Of a stretch of DNA of 64,000 nt, positions 42,854 to 55,175 are shown piece after piece. This DNA comes from an uncultured Gammaproteobacteria bacterium (GTDB taxonomy: Bacteria > Pseudomonadota > Gammaproteobacteria > Pseudomonadales > Litorivicinaceae): NCBI GenBank assembly GCA_913042205.1, contig CAJWIY010000003.1:1-64000 (forward strand), read 5' to 3'. Under the pieces are notes generated by a model. That model searched no databases, was not told the DNA's origin, and saw nothing but the letters and a program-made list of their open reading frames with translations. Each line of letters starts with the position of its first letter. Position 1 is the first letter of the stretch. Position numbers and translations under genes: made by a program.

Positions 42854-44017
42854 ATGACTGACATAACTTACTTTACGTCAGAATCTGTATCTGAAGGCCA
42901 CCCAGACAAGATGGCCGATCAGATTTCCGATGCAATTCTTGACGCATTGATTGCTGATGATAAAAACTCACGAACTGGGATAGAGACACTGGTAAAAACC
43001 GGCATGGTACTGGTGTCGGGCGAAGTTCGTACAGACGCGTGGGTCGATATCGAAGAAATCACACGCCGAGTAATAGTAGATATTGGATATGATAAGTCGT
43101 CGTTAGGCTTTGATGGTAATACGTGCGCCGTTCTCAACGGCATTGGTAAACAGTCACAAGACATCGCACAAGGCGTCGACCAAACAGAATTCCACGAGCA
43201 AGGTGCTGGTGACCAAGGCCTGATGTTTGGCTACGCAACCAACGAAACTGACAGCTTTATGCCAGCCCCGATTCACTTTTCGCACGAGCTGGTCCGCCGA
43301 CAGGCAGAGGTTCGAAAAAACGGCGAATTGGCCTACCTGCGCCCGGACGCGAAAAGTCAAGTAACGTTCGCCTACGATGGGGACGCTATCGTCGGCATTG
43401 AAGCCGTAGTGCTGTCAACACAACACAATGAAGATATTCCACTCGAACAACTCCAGCGCGACGTGAGGGAACAGATAATCACACCCGTTTTGCCCGACAC
43501 TTGGCTTACCGACCAAACCAAATACCATATCAATCCGACCGGGCGCTTTGTCGTCGGAGGTCCCGTGGGCGACGCCGGGCTCACCGGTCGCAAGATCATC
43601 GTTGATACGTATGGGGGTATGGCACGACATGGCGGCGGAGCGTTTTCCGGAAAAGACCCGTCGAAAGTCGATCGTTCCGCGGCTTATGCGGCGCGCTACG
43701 TTGCAAAAAATCTCGTAGCCGCGGGCCTTGCTGATCGATGCGAAGTACAGGTGTCATATGCCATCGGGGTTGCCGAACCGACATCGATCCGTGTTGAGAC
43801 GTTCGGCACTTCCCAATTGACCAACGCACAGCTGGATCAGCTGGTCCGCGCGCACTTTGATTTGCGCCCCAGAGCAATCTCGACCATGCTCGATCTCAAC
43901 CGCCCTATTTATCGCCCCACGGCCGCTTATGGCCACTTTGGTCGAACCGATTTGGATTTAACTTGGGAGCGCACGGACCGCGCTCAGGCACTGGCTGAAG
44001 CAGCCGCAAAGCTGTAA
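42854..44017 (+). CDS. metK: S-adenosylmethionine synthetase
   Basis: [61 protein letters not shown]. Confidence 0.98.
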   Translation: MTDITYFTSESVSEGHPDKMADQISDAILDALIADDKNSRTGIETLVKTGMVLVSGEVRTDAWVDIEEITRRVIVDIGYDKSSLGFDGNTCAVLNGIGKQSQDIAQGVDQTEFHEQGAGDQGLMFGYATNETDSFMPAPIHFSHELVRRQAEVRKNGELAYLRPDAKSQVTFAYDGDAIVGIEAVVLSTQHNEDIPLEQLQRDVREQIITPVLPDTWLTDQTKYHINPTGRFVVGGPVGDAGLTGRKIIVDTYGGMARHGGGAFSGKDPSKVDRSAAYAARYVAKNLVAAGLADRCEVQVSYAIGVAEPTSIRVETFGTSQLTNAQLDQLVRAHFDLRPRAISTMLDLNRPIYRPTAAYGHFGRTDLDLTWERTDRAQALAEAAAKL

Positions 44018-44037
44018 CTGAAACGAGAGGCAACACA

Positions 44038-45429
44038 ATGAGCGCACTAGCAAAAGACGTATTGAAGGGTGATTACAAAATCAAAGATCTTGCACTAGCA
44101 GATTGGGGACGCAGAGAAATCCGTTTGGCAGAGAGCGAGATGCCAGCCTTGATGCGATTGCGAGAAAAATACTCAGCAGAACAGCCACTGAAAGGTGCAA
44201 AAATCATCGGCTGTATTCACATGACCGTGCAAACAGCGGTCCTAATTGAAACACTGGTCGCACTCGGTGCCGCTGTTCGCTGGAGTTCTTGTAATATTTT
44301 CTCAACGCAAGACGAAGCAGCGGCAGCCATGGTCGCTGCCGGCATCCCAGTCTATGCATGGAAGGGTCAAACCAACGAAGAGGGTGAGTGGTGCGTTGAA
44401 CAAACGATCCTGAAGGATGGCAAACCCTGGGATGCCAATATGCTACTCGACGATGGCGGCGACTTGACAGCAATGGTCCACGAGAAGTACCCCGAAATGC
44501 TGAGGCACATTCATGGTGTGACCGAAGAAACAACGACCGGTGTTCACCGCTTGGTTGAAATGTTAAACAACGGCGAACTTAAGATCCCTGCAATTAACGT
44601 CAATGACTCGGTGACGAAATCAAAAGTTGATAACAAATATGGGTGTCGTCATTCCTTGAATGATGCGATAAAACGCGGCACAGACATGCTTCTATCCGGC
44701 AAACGCGCCCTTGTGATTGGTTACGGTGATGTCGGTAAAGGCTCCGCACAGAGCCTTCGCCAGGAGGGTATGATCGTTCGTATCACAGAGACGGATCCGA
44801 TCTGCGCGATGCAGGCGTGCATGGACGGCTTTGAAGTGGTGAGCGCATACCAAAACGGTATCAAGACAGACCAGATTAAGGATATTAATAAGCGCCTGCT
44901 TGAGGACACTGATGTATTGGTTACCACCACTGGTAATATTGACGTCTGCGACAGCGCCATGCTTCAGTGCCTGAAAAAGGGCGCCATCGTTTGTAATATC
45001 GGCCACTTCGATAATGAAATCGATACCGATCACATGCGCCGGAACTGGCACTGGGAAGAAATAAAACCTCAGGTACACCAAGTGTTTCGTTCAGATGCTA
45101 ATGATGACTACTTACTCCTTCTCGCTGAGGGACGTTTAGTGAACCTCGGTAATGCGACTGGTCATCCATCACGCATTATGGACGGCTCATTCGCTAACCA
45201 AGTCCTTGCACAGATCGAGATGTATGGGCGTAGCTTCGCAGATCTACCCGAATCACAAAAGGCAGGCAACATTCAAATTGAAGTACTACCGAAGCAACTC
45301 GACGAGGAGGTGGCGAGTTGTATGGTCGAAGGGTTTGGTGGAGTGATCACCAAACTGGCTGACAAACAGGCGGACTATATCGGAGTACCAGTCAACGGCC
45401 CTTTCAAGCCCGCAGCTTATAAGTACTAG
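44038..45429 (+). CDS. ahcY: adenosylhomocysteinase
   Basis: [56 protein letters not shown]-terminus. Confidence 0.98.
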   Translation: MSALAKDVLKGDYKIKDLALADWGRREIRLAESEMPALMRLREKYSAEQPLKGAKIIGCIHMTVQTAVLIETLVALGAAVRWSSCNIFSTQDEAAAAMVAAGIPVYAWKGQTNEEGEWCVEQTILKDGKPWDANMLLDDGGDLTAMVHEKYPEMLRHIHGVTEETTTGVHRLVEMLNNGELKIPAINVNDSVTKSKVDNKYGCRHSLNDAIKRGTDMLLSGKRALVIGYGDVGKGSAQSLRQEGMIVRITETDPICAMQACMDGFEVVSAYQNGIKTDQIKDINKRLLEDTDVLVTTTGNIDVCDSAMLQCLKKGAIVCNIGHFDNEIDTDHMRRNWHWEEIKPQVHQVFRSDANDDYLLLLAEGRLVNLGNATGHPSRIMDGSFANQVLAQIEMYGRSFADLPESQKAGNIQIEVLPKQLDEEVASCMVEGFGGVITKLADKQADYIGVPVNGPFKPAAYKY

Positions 45430-45431
45430 CA

Positions 45432-46139
45432 ATGAAAACGCCTCGTCTGTATGCGGACGCCCTCGGCCACGCGACAGGCGAGGTGGTTTTATCTGGACGT
45501 AACCACCACTACCTCTCACGCGTCCTCCGAGCCAAAACGTCGCAAGTAATTGAGTTATTTGATGGGACTGGGCGCTCTTACCAAGCTGTAATCGAAAACA
45601 TCAGCAAACGTGAAACTATCGCCCAAATTCTCAACATGACCGAGCATAAAGACAAGCGCCTTCCGGTTACCTTGGGCCTCGCGTTGATCAGGTCAGATCG
45701 TTTCGATTGGGCGCTGCAAAAAACAACGGAACTCGGCGTACTTGCGATTCAACCACTCATTACACAATTCACTGACTCGCCACCTAACGAAGGTCGTCTC
45801 AAAAAAAAATGGGGGCACTGGCAAGAGATCTTAGTCAACGCCTGCGAGCAATCAGAAAATAATTGGCTCCCTACACTACACAGGCCTTCGTATTTGCACG
45901 AGCTTGTCTTACCTCAACAAGTTGTAATGGCCCACCCTGCCAGCGAGTCTGCGTACATTGACACCACTAAAGAATCGCTTCTATTAATTGGTCCAGAGGG
46001 CGGGTTTAGTGACGACGAAGTCAGTTCTCTTCTTAAAAAGCAGGTGAAACTCATGTCACTTGGCCCCACAGTGCTTAGAGCGGAGACCGCTGCAATTGTC
46101 GGATTGACATTGCTTGGGCATCAGTACGGTCATTACTAG
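45432..46139 (+). CDS. rsmE: 16S rRNA m3U1498 methyltransferase
   Basis: HYLSRVLRAKTSQVIELFDGTG, LLIGPEGGFSDDEV, LGPTVLRAETAAIVGL. Confidence 0.95.
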   Translation: MKTPRLYADALGHATGEVVLSGRNHHYLSRVLRAKTSQVIELFDGTGRSYQAVIENISKRETIAQILNMTEHKDKRLPVTLGLALIRSDRFDWALQKTTELGVLAIQPLITQFTDSPPNEGRLKKKWGHWQEILVNACEQSENNWLPTLHRPSYLHELVLPQQVVMAHPASESAYIDTTKESLLLIGPEGGFSDDEVSSLLKKQVKLMSLGPTVLRAETAAIVGLTLLGHQYGHY

Positions 46140-46147
46140 GAGAAGGT

Positions 46148-47101
46148 GTGGGCACACCAGTAAAGAAAATTGGATTCTGGATGGATCCTATCGAGAACAT
46201 CCAACCATACAAGGATACTAGTTTTGCGCTAATGCTGGCGGCGCAAGAACTCAGTCATAAGGTCCTATACCTTCCAAAGAACGGAATGTCTCTTGATCAG
46301 GGCCAAGCCAAAGCCATTATGCAAACCGTGAGAGTCAACGATGGCGTCAGTACCAATTTCGCGGAACTCTCAGATCCAGTGGAAGCGCCCTTGTCGGACT
46401 TGGATGTGGTTATGATCCGGGTCGACCCACCCTTTGACAGCGAGTATCTATACGGGACCCACATCCTAGAACGTGCACAGAAACAAGGTGTTCGCGTAAT
46501 TAATGACCCTCAAGCGATTCGGGACTGTAACGAAAAATTATTTGCGACTGAATTCAGTGCCTTTATGCCGAAAACTGTTGTCTCGTCGAAACATGAAGCA
46601 ATTCGAACGTTCCAGAAAAGACAAGGCGATATTATTCTGAAGCCGCTCGATGGTATGGGTGGGACCGGTATTTTTCGAATCACAGCAGATGGCTTGAATC
46701 TTGGCGTGGCTCTTGAAACTCTCTCTCCTGACGAGTCTCGATTGGTGATGGCCCAAGAATATAGACCCGAAATCATGGACGGAGACCGGCGCGTTCTCAT
46801 TCTCCATGGTAAGCCGGTCTCGCATGTACTTGCACGTATCCCATCTCAAGGGGAGACACGAGGAAATCTAGCCGCCGGGGGGCGCGGTGTAACCAAGCCG
46901 ATATCGGAGGAAGAGCGGAAAATCGCTGACACAATAGGGACGGTCCTTCGTCGGCGTGGGCTTTTGTTTGTCGGTCTTGATGTTATTGGAGGACATCTCA
47001 CAGAGGTCAACGTCACTAGTCCAACATGCGTTCGCGAAATTGATGCACAAGCAGGCACGACAATCGGGAAAGACTTTTTCACAACACTTTTTAATGAGTG
47101 A
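46148..47101 (+). CDS. gshB: glutathione synthetase
   Basis: IGFWMDPIENIQPYKDTSFALMLAAQ, ILKPLDGMGGTGIFRI; GTG start. Confidence 0.97.
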   Translation: MGTPVKKIGFWMDPIENIQPYKDTSFALMLAAQELSHKVLYLPKNGMSLDQGQAKAIMQTVRVNDGVSTNFAELSDPVEAPLSDLDVVMIRVDPPFDSEYLYGTHILERAQKQGVRVINDPQAIRDCNEKLFATEFSAFMPKTVVSSKHEAIRTFQKRQGDIILKPLDGMGGTGIFRITADGLNLGVALETLSPDESRLVMAQEYRPEIMDGDRRVLILHGKPVSHVLARIPSQGETRGNLAAGGRGVTKPISEEERKIADTIGTVLRRRGLLFVGLDVIGGHLTEVNVTSPTCVREIDAQAGTTIGKDFFTTLFNE

Positions 47102-47141
47102 GATACACTAACTTAACGCGGTCGCGAAAGAGATAGATGCT

Positions 47142-47711
47142 ATGAGCGAAGAATCAGGACAAACAACTTTTCATGGTCAATTTCTGGTATCCATGCCAGA
47201 TCTAAAAGATGGCATTTTTGACTCGTCACTGGTGTTGATATGTGAGCATGGCGAAACGGGTGCAATGGGCTTTATCGTCAATAAGCCAACTGAATTCTCC
47301 GTACATGAAATCTTCGAACAACTTGGCCTAGACACCGCCGATACATTGGATCGCGAGGTTTCGGTCATGACCGGGGGGCCAGTCGAGCCACAACGGGGCT
47401 TTTTGCTCTCAAACCACCCGATCACCGACGATGTGGTTGAAATCCTTGATGGACTATACCTAGCATCGAGTCCTGATGTGCTTCCACTCGCCATTCAGGC
47501 ACTCAACGAAGGAGATGCTATTTTCATCCTCGGCTACTCAGGTTGGTCAGAAGGACAACTGGAATCTGAAATGGCAGCAAATACGTGGATAAATGTTCCA
47601 TGGAATTCCGATGTGATCTTTCAGATCCCAACCAGTGACAGACAAAGAGCAGCGCTGGCACAACTCGGAATCGATCCCATCCAACTCTCACAAGGAGCGG
47701 GCCACGCCTGA
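47142..47711 (+). CDS. YqgE/AlgH family protein
   Basis: GQFLVSMPDLKDGIFDSSLVLICEHGETGAMGFIVNKP; gshB-yqgE-ruvX order. Confidence 0.94.
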   Translation: MSEESGQTTFHGQFLVSMPDLKDGIFDSSLVLICEHGETGAMGFIVNKPTEFSVHEIFEQLGLDTADTLDREVSVMTGGPVEPQRGFLLSNHPITDDVVEILDGLYLASSPDVLPLAIQALNEGDAIFILGYSGWSEGQLESEMAANTWINVPWNSDVIFQIPTSDRQRAALAQLGIDPIQLSQGAGHA

Positions 47712-48124
47712 TGCCCCTTGCTATTGGTTTTGATTTCGGCCTGACTCGAATTGGCGTCGCCACGGGTCAGACCCTGACGCAGACGGCAACGCCACTAACC
47801 GCCGTCGTCGCGGAACATGGAGTTCCCGATTGGGACGACATAGCGGTAATACTGGACGATTGGAAACCAGATATTGTTGTCGTCGGATTACCACTCCACG
47901 AGGATGGTTCAATGAGCGAAATGGCAGAGCGTGCAAAAACGTTCGGACAGCGACTGCATGGAAAATTCGGTGTTCAAATCGCATTTATCGATGAATATCA
48001 CAGCACACGCGAGGCGCGTGAGCATTTAAACTATCATGGCAAAGCGAGCGACCTATACGGGAAGCTAGATGCGACAGCCGCCAGCGTGATATTGGAACGT
48101 TGGCTTGGAGACCAACATGCGTGA
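47711..48124 (+). CDS. ruvX: Holliday junction resolvase-like RuvX (YqgF)
   Basis: LAIGFDFGLTRIGVATGQ, VVGLPLHEDGSMSEMAERAKTF, DEYHSTREA. Confidence 0.94.
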   Translation: MPLAIGFDFGLTRIGVATGQTLTQTATPLTAVVAEHGVPDWDDIAVILDDWKPDIVVVGLPLHEDGSMSEMAERAKTFGQRLHGKFGVQIAFIDEYHSTREAREHLNYHGKASDLYGKLDATAASVILERWLGDQHA

Positions 48125-48620
48125 GATTCGATCCCAGAAAGAGACCGTCGATGCACTCGCACACCTAATCAGACAAGTGAAACAAACATACTCAAACGAG
48201 CAACCACTGGTCGTGGGGATCCACACTGGAGGGGCTTGGATTGCGTCACTTATCTGTACCCAACTCCATTGGGATGAACCAGCAACCCTCGATATATCCC
48301 TCTATCGGGATGATTTCGAGACTAGTGGCCTTAAACGCTCTGGCATCACCGATCGAATGCCAAAACAATTGAATGGCGAAAGTATTCTTTTAGTTGATGA
48401 TGTGCTGTTTACGGGAAGGACTATACGGGCCGCCATCAATGTGCTGTTCGACTACGGTCGTCCCGGGCGCATTGATCTGGCGGTCCTATTCGATCGGGGT
48501 GGCCGCGAGTTACCTATCGAACCAAATTTTCTTGGAGAATCTCTTGGTGAAAAAGGGGTCGGACGGTGTAAACTCTCCGGGCCAGAGCCTTTAGCGCTCA
48601 TGACTCCGGACTCAGAATAA
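48117..48620 (+). CDS. pyrR: bifunctional pyr regulator / uracil phosphoribosyltransferase PyrR
   Basis: [40 protein letters not shown]. Confidence 0.93.
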   Translation: MREIRSQKETVDALAHLIRQVKQTYSNEQPLVVGIHTGGAWIASLICTQLHWDEPATLDISLYRDDFETSGLKRSGITDRMPKQLNGESILLVDDVLFTGRTIRAAINVLFDYGRPGRIDLAVLFDRGGRELPIEPNFLGESLGEKGVGRCKLSGPEPLALMTPDSE

Positions 48621-48628
48621 GGAACGCC

Positions 48629-49603
48629 ATGCACGGTCCAGCTGCGCTCCAGCTCACCTTAGACGGACGGTTGAGGCACCTCCTGACGACCGAAGGCCTT
48701 CCAAAATCCCTGATAACCGAGCTCCTTGACACCGCCGAGACTTTTTTGTCTTCGCAAGGGCAGCCAGTTAAAAAAGTGCCCCTGCTCCGCGGAAAAACTG
48801 TTGTTAACTTGTTTTTCGAAAATTCAACACGAACGCGTACAACCTTCGATATTGCTGCACACCGTCTTAGCGCCGACGTTGTCACACTCGATATCCGAAC
48901 GAGCTCCGCATCTAAAGGTGAAACACTCTTCGATACGCTAAAAAATCTGGAGGCCATGCAAGCAGATCTGTTCGTCGTTAGGCACAGCGCTGGCGGCGCC
49001 CCATTCTTTATTGCTGACCGAGTAACGCCCAACATTGCAGTCATCAACGCGGGCGATGGAACCCATGCACACCCCACCCAAGCACTTTTGGATCTCATGA
49101 CGATACGCAAGCATAAGGGTGATCCAGCCCAGCTATCGGTGGCAATCATTGGTGACCTAAAACACTCACGCGTTGCGCGCTCATTAATCCATGGCTTACG
49201 CGGTATGGGCTGTCCAGATATCCGGGCGATAGGACCTGGCACGCTACTCCCAGGTGACCTCGAGCACTTAGCTGTCCGAACCTTTCATCGCATTGAAGAT
49301 GGTTTAAAGGACGTGGATGTTGTGGTCTTGCTTAGACTCCAAAAAGAGCGAATGACTGCCGCATTACTTCCCAGTGAAAGAGAATTCTTCAATCTATATG
49401 GCATGACCGAATCCCGTTTACAGCTCGCCAAGGACAACGCGATTGTCATGCACCCCGGCCCAATCAACCGAGGTGTAGAGATTGCTAACGAGGTGGCCGA
49501 CGGACAACAGGCCGTTATTCTTGATCAAGTCACCAATGGGATCGCTATCCGTATGGCTGTTATGGCGATGACGCTATCGACCCAACAGGATGATCACTCA
49601 TGA
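48629..49603 (+). CDS. pyrB: aspartate carbamoyltransferase catalytic subunit
   Basis: [50 protein letters not shown]. Confidence 0.97.
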   Translation: MHGPAALQLTLDGRLRHLLTTEGLPKSLITELLDTAETFLSSQGQPVKKVPLLRGKTVVNLFFENSTRTRTTFDIAAHRLSADVVTLDIRTSSASKGETLFDTLKNLEAMQADLFVVRHSAGGAPFFIADRVTPNIAVINAGDGTHAHPTQALLDLMTIRKHKGDPAQLSVAIIGDLKHSRVARSLIHGLRGMGCPDIRAIGPGTLLPGDLEHLAVRTFHRIEDGLKDVDVVVLLRLQKERMTAALLPSEREFFNLYGMTESRLQLAKDNAIVMHPGPINRGVEIANEVADGQQAVILDQVTNGIAIRMAVMAMTLSTQQDDHS

Positions 49604-50862
49604 GCGTCATTATTCGCAACATAACGATTATTTCACCCGGAAGCCCTGTGCACGAGAAAACCGATATCGGGATTGCGCAGGGCGTGTTTGTTGATCCACA
49701 GACCCTACCCGGAGGCAAAGAGATCGACGGTCAAAGCTCTTGGCTCATCCCTGGGCTAATCGATTGCCGAGTTAATTTGCGTGAACCAGGGCTCGAACAC
49801 AAAGGTACCATAGCGTCTGAGACTAAGGCCGCAGTCGCAGGCGGAGTGACTTCAGTGGTTGCGACACCGGCAACTGATCCGATCGTCGACTCGCCTGCTG
49901 ATGTCCGGCTTGTTCTTGAGCGGGCCGGCGCATCAGGGCACTGTCGAGTCCTACCAACAGCAATGTTGACCCAGAGCGGAGAAGGTGCCCAGCTTTCAGA
50001 AATGGCCGCTCTAGTGGACGCGGGATGCGTCGCTCTTTCACAAGGAAATCGTCCGTTCCGATCGAGAAAGATTGAGTTCAACGCTCTAAAATACGCACAA
50101 AGCCTTGGTATCCGCGTCATCCTAGATTCGGAATCTCGTGACTTTGCAGGGGGGTGCGCGCATGCAGGACGCATTGGAACCGGGCTCGGATTGTCTCTGA
50201 ATTCGCCACTTTCAGAGACGCTAGGTCTCGGCGCCGATCTTGACTTAGTTGAGGCTACTGGCGTAGCTGCACACTTTTCGCGTATTACCTCGAAAAATTC
50301 GGTCGAACGAATCCGGAAAGCGAAGGCAGAGGGCCTCAACATCACATGCGATGTCACACTCGCGCACCTCGTATATTCGGAAAGTGCGATCGCCAATCTG
50401 GACCCCAACTTTCATCTCGAACGACCGCTCAGGACTGAAGACGATCGACTTGCCCTTATCTCAGGTATCGCCGATGGCACGATTGATCTGATCGTTTCCG
50501 ATCATTCCCCACATGAAACAGGTGCCAAGCTAGCTCCTTTCCCAGAAACAGAGCAGGGGATGAGTATCGCTGAGGGAATCATCCAACTGCTTATGCAACT
50601 GGATAAAAAAAGTGAACTACCGTTTGAGATCTCCCTGACCGCCATGACGGCCCGAGCTGGGCAATTCATCAATCGAGGTGACCTCGGTGCGATTCAATAC
50701 GGAAATAGCGCAGACTGCGTACTGATAAACCCAAACCAAACAACAGAGTTCGATGACTCAAACTGGCTCAGTGCTGGCAGAAATAGTCCTCTAATCGGTG
50801 CGACGTTGCCAGGCCGGATACTCGGAACATGGATCAGCGGAAGGCACATCGCTGGCAGATGA
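49600..50862 (+). CDS. dihydroorotase-like protein PyrC' (degenerate active site)
   Basis: Amidohydrolase fold but [14 protein letters not shown] in place of the H-x-H motif; after pyrB. Confidence 0.9.
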   Translation: MSVIIRNITIISPGSPVHEKTDIGIAQGVFVDPQTLPGGKEIDGQSSWLIPGLIDCRVNLREPGLEHKGTIASETKAAVAGGVTSVVATPATDPIVDSPADVRLVLERAGASGHCRVLPTAMLTQSGEGAQLSEMAALVDAGCVALSQGNRPFRSRKIEFNALKYAQSLGIRVILDSESRDFAGGCAHAGRIGTGLGLSLNSPLSETLGLGADLDLVEATGVAAHFSRITSKNSVERIRKAKAEGLNITCDVTLAHLVYSESAIANLDPNFHLERPLRTEDDRLALISGIADGTIDLIVSDHSPHETGAKLAPFPETEQGMSIAEGIIQLLMQLDKKSELPFEISLTAMTARAGQFINRGDLGAIQYGNSADCVLINPNQTTEFDDSNWLSAGRNSPLIGATLPGRILGTWISGRHIAGR

Positions 50863-51563
50863 TGGATCGCATAACGCAACTCAAACACCACTTGACCGCC
50901 ATCGAACATGCCATTCAAACGGCAGAAGCAAACGCCGGTCGTGAGAAACAATCGGTCAGGCTTCTTGCTGTTTCTAAGACCAAGCCTGCCACCGATATCG
51001 AAGCTCTCTACGCGCTCGGACAAAAATGCTTTGGCGAGAACTACGTCCAAGAGGCCGCCGAAAAAATAAATAAACTCAACGAGCTAGATATCGAATGGCA
51101 CTTCATTGGCCACATACAAAGCAATAAAACGAAACAAATCGCCGCTACATTTGACTGGGTACACACGGTCGATCGAAAAAAAATTGCCAATCGATTGAGT
51201 GAGGCCCGCGATGGCAAACCGCTAAATATTCTGATTCAAGTCAACGTGGACCTTGCCAAAACCAAATCAGGGATCGCCCCCAGTGAGTTGACAGATTTAG
51301 CCAAATTCATCTGGAATCTTCCAAACCTAAAACTTCGGGGCCTGATGTCGATACCAGACCCTGAAAGCGATGACCAACTCAAACAATCACATCACTACCT
51401 CAAAATCCTCTTTGACAACCTCAAACGAGATCATCCCACGCCTGAAATATTTGATACTCTTTCGATGGGTATGACTCACGATGTAGAACTCGCCGTTTCA
51501 GAGGGAAGTACCATGGTCCGGATCGGAACGGCACTCTTCGGAGCTCGAGCTCCCAAGGAGTAA
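50859..51563 (+). CDS. YggS/PLPBP family PLP homeostasis protein
   Basis: LLAVSKTKPATDIEALYALGQKCFGENYVQEA, WHFIGHIQSNKTKQIA, LSMGMTHDVELAVSEGSTMVRIGTALFG. Confidence 0.95.
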   Translation: MMDRITQLKHHLTAIEHAIQTAEANAGREKQSVRLLAVSKTKPATDIEALYALGQKCFGENYVQEAAEKINKLNELDIEWHFIGHIQSNKTKQIAATFDWVHTVDRKKIANRLSEARDGKPLNILIQVNVDLAKTKSGIAPSELTDLAKFIWNLPNLKLRGLMSIPDPESDDQLKQSHHYLKILFDNLKRDHPTPEIFDTLSMGMTHDVELAVSEGSTMVRIGTALFGARAPKE

Positions 51564-51565
51564 TC

Positions 51566-52381
51566 ATGAACCATCAGATTGGATTTATAGGCGGCGGTAA
51601 CATGGCGCAAGCAATCATCACTGGCTTACTCAACAGCGGACGCTCATCCACCGATATTCTAGTCTCAGACCCTAACCCTGTGTGCCGAAACGTCCTGAGC
51701 GCAATGGGTGTATCGTGTTCCAAGCAGAGTGGCCCTGTAATCGCGCAAGCCGATTTAATCGTCCTTGCAGTTAAACCCCAGATTATGGATACCGTGTTGG
51801 CCGAACTTTCCCCTTCTCTTCAGGCGACTCAAATCATCATTTCAATCGCTGCAGGTATCACCATAGGCAGTATCCGCCAGCAGCTAGACAACGCACCCAA
51901 CGCCATCGTCCGAGTGATGCCAAATACACCCGCATTAATTGGCCAAGGAATATCTGCCTTAGCGTCAGATCTTCCGCTTGACGGCACAACGAAAAACGCT
52001 ACGCAGGAAATATTCAACGCATGCGGAAAGGCTCTTTGGGTGGGCAGTGAAGATATGATGGACGCAGTAACTGCTGTCTCTGGTTCTGGACCCGCCTATT
52101 TCTTTTTGATGATCGAAAATCTGATTAACACCGGCGTTCGCCTAGGGCTGGCCCCGGAAGTTGCGCGAGAGCTCGTCGTCCAAACAGCAAAAGGTGCTGC
52201 TGGAATGGTTGAGGTGTCTAATGTTGGACCAGACGAGTTGCGTCAACGGGTAACATCGCCTGGCGGGACAACGGAGGCTGCTCTGGGAGTGTTCGATGAT
52301 GGAGATTTTGCAGACTTAGTGGATCGCGCACTTGTTGCTGCACGCGATCGCGCTGGCGAGCTATCCAAGGACGCCCCTTAA
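51566..52381 (+). CDS. proC: pyrroline-5-carboxylate reductase
   Basis: IGFIGGGNMAQAIITGLL, VRVMPNTPALIGQGISA, TSPGGTTEAALGVF. Confidence 0.97.
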   Translation: MNHQIGFIGGGNMAQAIITGLLNSGRSSTDILVSDPNPVCRNVLSAMGVSCSKQSGPVIAQADLIVLAVKPQIMDTVLAELSPSLQATQIIISIAAGITIGSIRQQLDNAPNAIVRVMPNTPALIGQGISALASDLPLDGTTKNATQEIFNACGKALWVGSEDMMDAVTAVSGSGPAYFFLMIENLINTGVRLGLAPEVARELVVQTAKGAAGMVEVSNVGPDELRQRVTSPGGTTEAALGVFDDGDFADLVDRALVAARDRAGELSKDAP

Positions 52382-52420
52382 AAATTACGTTAGGCTACTT
52401 AACTAGGTAAAGGGAGCACT

Positions 52421-53011
52421 ATGCAAGCAAATCTAATCTTTTATGTTCTGAATACAGCGATATCAGTCATCGTCGCGCTTGTGTGTCTCCGTTTCCTACT
52501 GCAACTCGCGCAGGCAAACTTTTATAACCCAATCTCACAAGGCGTGAACCGATTTACAGCCCCACTTACGGCTCCCTTTAACAGCCTGCCAACCATCGGC
52601 CCATTCAATACCGGAATTTTAGTCAGCGCCATTATTTTACAGGCGCTCGGGGCTGGCACATGTATGTTTTTGTTGGGTGGTGTGCCTGGCATCGGGCAAC
52701 TGATTATTTGGTCAATTCTCTCTGTTTTTGGTGTCATGATTAATCTAGTCTTTTACGCCTTACTCGGGATGATCATTCTTTCCTGGCTTGCGCCAGGAGC
52801 GTCACATCCGGGCGCAGAATTGTTGTACCAGCTGTCAGAACCTTTCCTCTCACCCTTTCGCAGGATCGTGCCAAACCTCGGGGGCTTGGACTTATCACCA
52901 ATCCTGCTATTTGTAGTGATTAATATTTTAGAGGCCATGCTAATCCGCGGCCCCGCACGTTCAATGGGGATGTCCTCCACGGTCGCTCAATTCTTCACTG
53001 GAATCAGTTGA
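52421..53011 (+). CDS. YggT family membrane protein
   Basis: Two YGGT-type repeats ([60 protein letters not shown]); downstream of proC. Confidence 0.93.
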   Translation: MQANLIFYVLNTAISVIVALVCLRFLLQLAQANFYNPISQGVNRFTAPLTAPFNSLPTIGPFNTGILVSAIILQALGAGTCMFLLGGVPGIGQLIIWSILSVFGVMINLVFYALLGMIILSWLAPGASHPGAELLYQLSEPFLSPFRRIVPNLGGLDLSPILLFVVINILEAMLIRGPARSMGMSSTVAQFFTGIS

Positions 53012-54144
53012 TGACCAATTCTCTCGGGATCGTTATCCCGGAACTTGTTGCCTTCGAGACCCCTCTCGACCTCGAGCGTGGCGGCACCCTGCCTCGCTAC
53101 GACCTGATGATTGAAACCTACGGGACCTTAGACACCAACAGAAGCAATGCAGTCCTTGTTTGCCATGCCCTTAGCGGTGATCACCATGCCGCTGGCTACC
53201 ATGAAGCTGAATCAAACAAGCCCGGTTGGTGGGATCACTACATTGGACCCGGTAAGTGCATCGACACTGATTTATTCTTCGTGGTAAGTCTCAACAATCT
53301 CGGTGGCTGTTCGGGATCAACTGGACCTCTCTCACTTAACCCCGCCACCGGCAAGGTGTACGGTCCAGATTTTCCGGAGGTCACCGTACTCGATTGGGTG
53401 CATACACAAGCGAGACTCGCAGACCACCTCGGAATCGAGAGATTCGCGGTAATTGTGGGTGGCTCGTTGGGCGGGATGCAAGCTTTGCAGTGGTCAATCA
53501 CTTTTCCTGATCGACTCGCCGCCGCGGCAGTGATAGCCGCGGCGCCTCGCTTAACCGCACAAAACATCGCATTCAATGAGGTCGCTCGTCAGGCAATCAT
53601 GCGTGATCCAAACTTTTTTGATGGAAATTATGCAGATCATAATGTGATACCGGCATCTGGTGTCGGTCTTGCCCGTATGGTTGGGCACATCACATACCTA
53701 TCCGATATTTCAATGGGTAAAAAATTTGGTCGTAGTCTCCCTAGGAAAGATCGAGACGCCGATGGGGTCAATTTCGCTATCGAGCAATATCTGCGCTACC
53801 AAGGAAAACAATTCAGTGGGCGTTTTGACGCTAACACTTATATTCTAATGACCCGAGCATTGGATTATTTTGATCCCACCATCAACGGATTAAAAACATT
53901 ACCAGATATTCTCAAGTCCACCGTCTGTAAATTTTTGGTTCTGTCGTTCACTACGGACTGGCGCTTTTCACCATCTCGCTCAGAAGAAATTGTCGATGCA
54001 CTAATTCAGGCTGATAAGCAAGTCAGCTACGTAAGGTTGGAGTCAGCTCACGGACACGACGCGTTTTTAATTCCAGACGTAACCTACGAACGTGTGTTCA
54101 AAGCGTTTATGAACCGAATCCATCTTGATTTGGGAAAGCCGTAA
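53011..54144 (+). CDS. metX: homoserine O-acyltransferase MetX
   Basis: [56 protein letters not shown]; followed by metW. Confidence 0.95.
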   Translation: MTNSLGIVIPELVAFETPLDLERGGTLPRYDLMIETYGTLDTNRSNAVLVCHALSGDHHAAGYHEAESNKPGWWDHYIGPGKCIDTDLFFVVSLNNLGGCSGSTGPLSLNPATGKVYGPDFPEVTVLDWVHTQARLADHLGIERFAVIVGGSLGGMQALQWSITFPDRLAAAAVIAAAPRLTAQNIAFNEVARQAIMRDPNFFDGNYADHNVIPASGVGLARMVGHITYLSDISMGKKFGRSLPRKDRDADGVNFAIEQYLRYQGKQFSGRFDANTYILMTRALDYFDPTINGLKTLPDILKSTVCKFLVLSFTTDWRFSPSRSEEIVDALIQADKQVSYVRLESAHGHDAFLIPDVTYERVFKAFMNRIHLDLGKP

Positions 54145-54740
54145 TGATCTCGCACTCTCATCAAATACCAAATTGGATTACCAGACATACACGTGTCCTC
54201 GACCTCGGCTGTGGTAACGGGGAACTGCTTGCACAACTAGTGGACAGCCACCAAATCGATGCGCTAGGTCTGGAACTTGACCCGGAAAAAATTGCGACAT
54301 GCCTTGACCGAGGCCTGAGCGTCATCCAACAGGATTTAAACAGTGGTCTGTCAAATTTCAATGATCAACAATTTGATACCGTTATCATGACGCAGACACT
54401 GCAAGCGATCCGTCGGCCAGATTTAGCCTTGTCAGAGATGCTCCGGGTCGGACGAGAGGCGATCGTCACCTTCCCGAACTTTGCTTACATTAGAAATCGG
54501 ATGCAACTCGGGCTCGGGGGTCATATGCCAGTGAATCCGCAACTGCCGAACCCGTGGTACAACACACCGAACATTCACTTATCAACGTTCCATGATTTTG
54601 AGGAATTGTGTCACGCCCTATCGATTCAGATCTCAGATCGAGATACATCGAATCTCTCAGGAAAACGGACTTGGCTTGGAAAAGTTTGGCCCAATCTCTT
54701 TGGCGAAGTTGCATTATATCGACTGACCAAGGAGTCCTGA
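54144..54740 (+). CDS. metW: methionine biosynthesis protein MetW
   Basis: RVLDLGCGNGELLAQL, VIMTQTLQAIRRPD, PNFAYIRNRMQLGLGGHMPV. Confidence 0.94.
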   Translation: MISHSHQIPNWITRHTRVLDLGCGNGELLAQLVDSHQIDALGLELDPEKIATCLDRGLSVIQQDLNSGLSNFNDQQFDTVIMTQTLQAIRRPDLALSEMLRVGREAIVTFPNFAYIRNRMQLGLGGHMPVNPQLPNPWYNTPNIHLSTFHDFEELCHALSIQISDRDTSNLSGKRTWLGKVWPNLFGEVALYRLTKES

Positions 54741-55175
54741 GTGAAAATCATCATTACGGCCTTACTTTTTTGCTGGTTTCCCTTCGCACAGGCGGCTGAA
54801 ATAGTCAGAGAGCAGGGCTTTGAGGTTCAAGTCCAACCGTTTCCATCAACCTTCCTCACTCAGGAGGTGGCGGGCCTCCATGGATTCGAGCGAAGTCGTC
54901 GCCAGGCGTTAATCAATGTCGTGGTGCTGAACGTTCAGCCAGATGGTCAGGCACGTGGGGCCGTACCCGCCGAGGTCACTGGTTTTTCTAAAAATCTTCT
55001 CGGCCAAACACAAACCCTAAGCTTTAAAGAAGTAGATGAGGGAGAGGGTGCTATTTACTACCTCGCACCCGTAAGAGTGTCCAGCGAAGAAGAGATCCAG
55101 ATAACGCTCGAAGTACTTCCAGAAAATGCTCAAGCGATCGACATCAAATTTAAACACCGAGTCTATGTGGACTAA
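54741..55175 (+). CDS. DUF4426 periplasmic protein
   Basis: Signal peptide MKIIITALLFCWFPFAQA; between metW and rdgB. Confidence 0.75.
   Translation: MKIIITALLFCWFPFAQAAEIVREQGFEVQVQPFPSTFLTQEVAGLHGFERSRRQALINVVVLNVQPDGQARGAVPAEVTGFSKNLLGQTQTLSFKEVDEGEGAIYYLAPVRVSSEEEIQITLEVLPENAQAIDIKFKHRVYVD

Noticed and set aside
49731-50408. 225-aa minus-strand ORF inside pyrC'
   Set aside because: Antisense frame of a clearly coding gene; no recognisable family.
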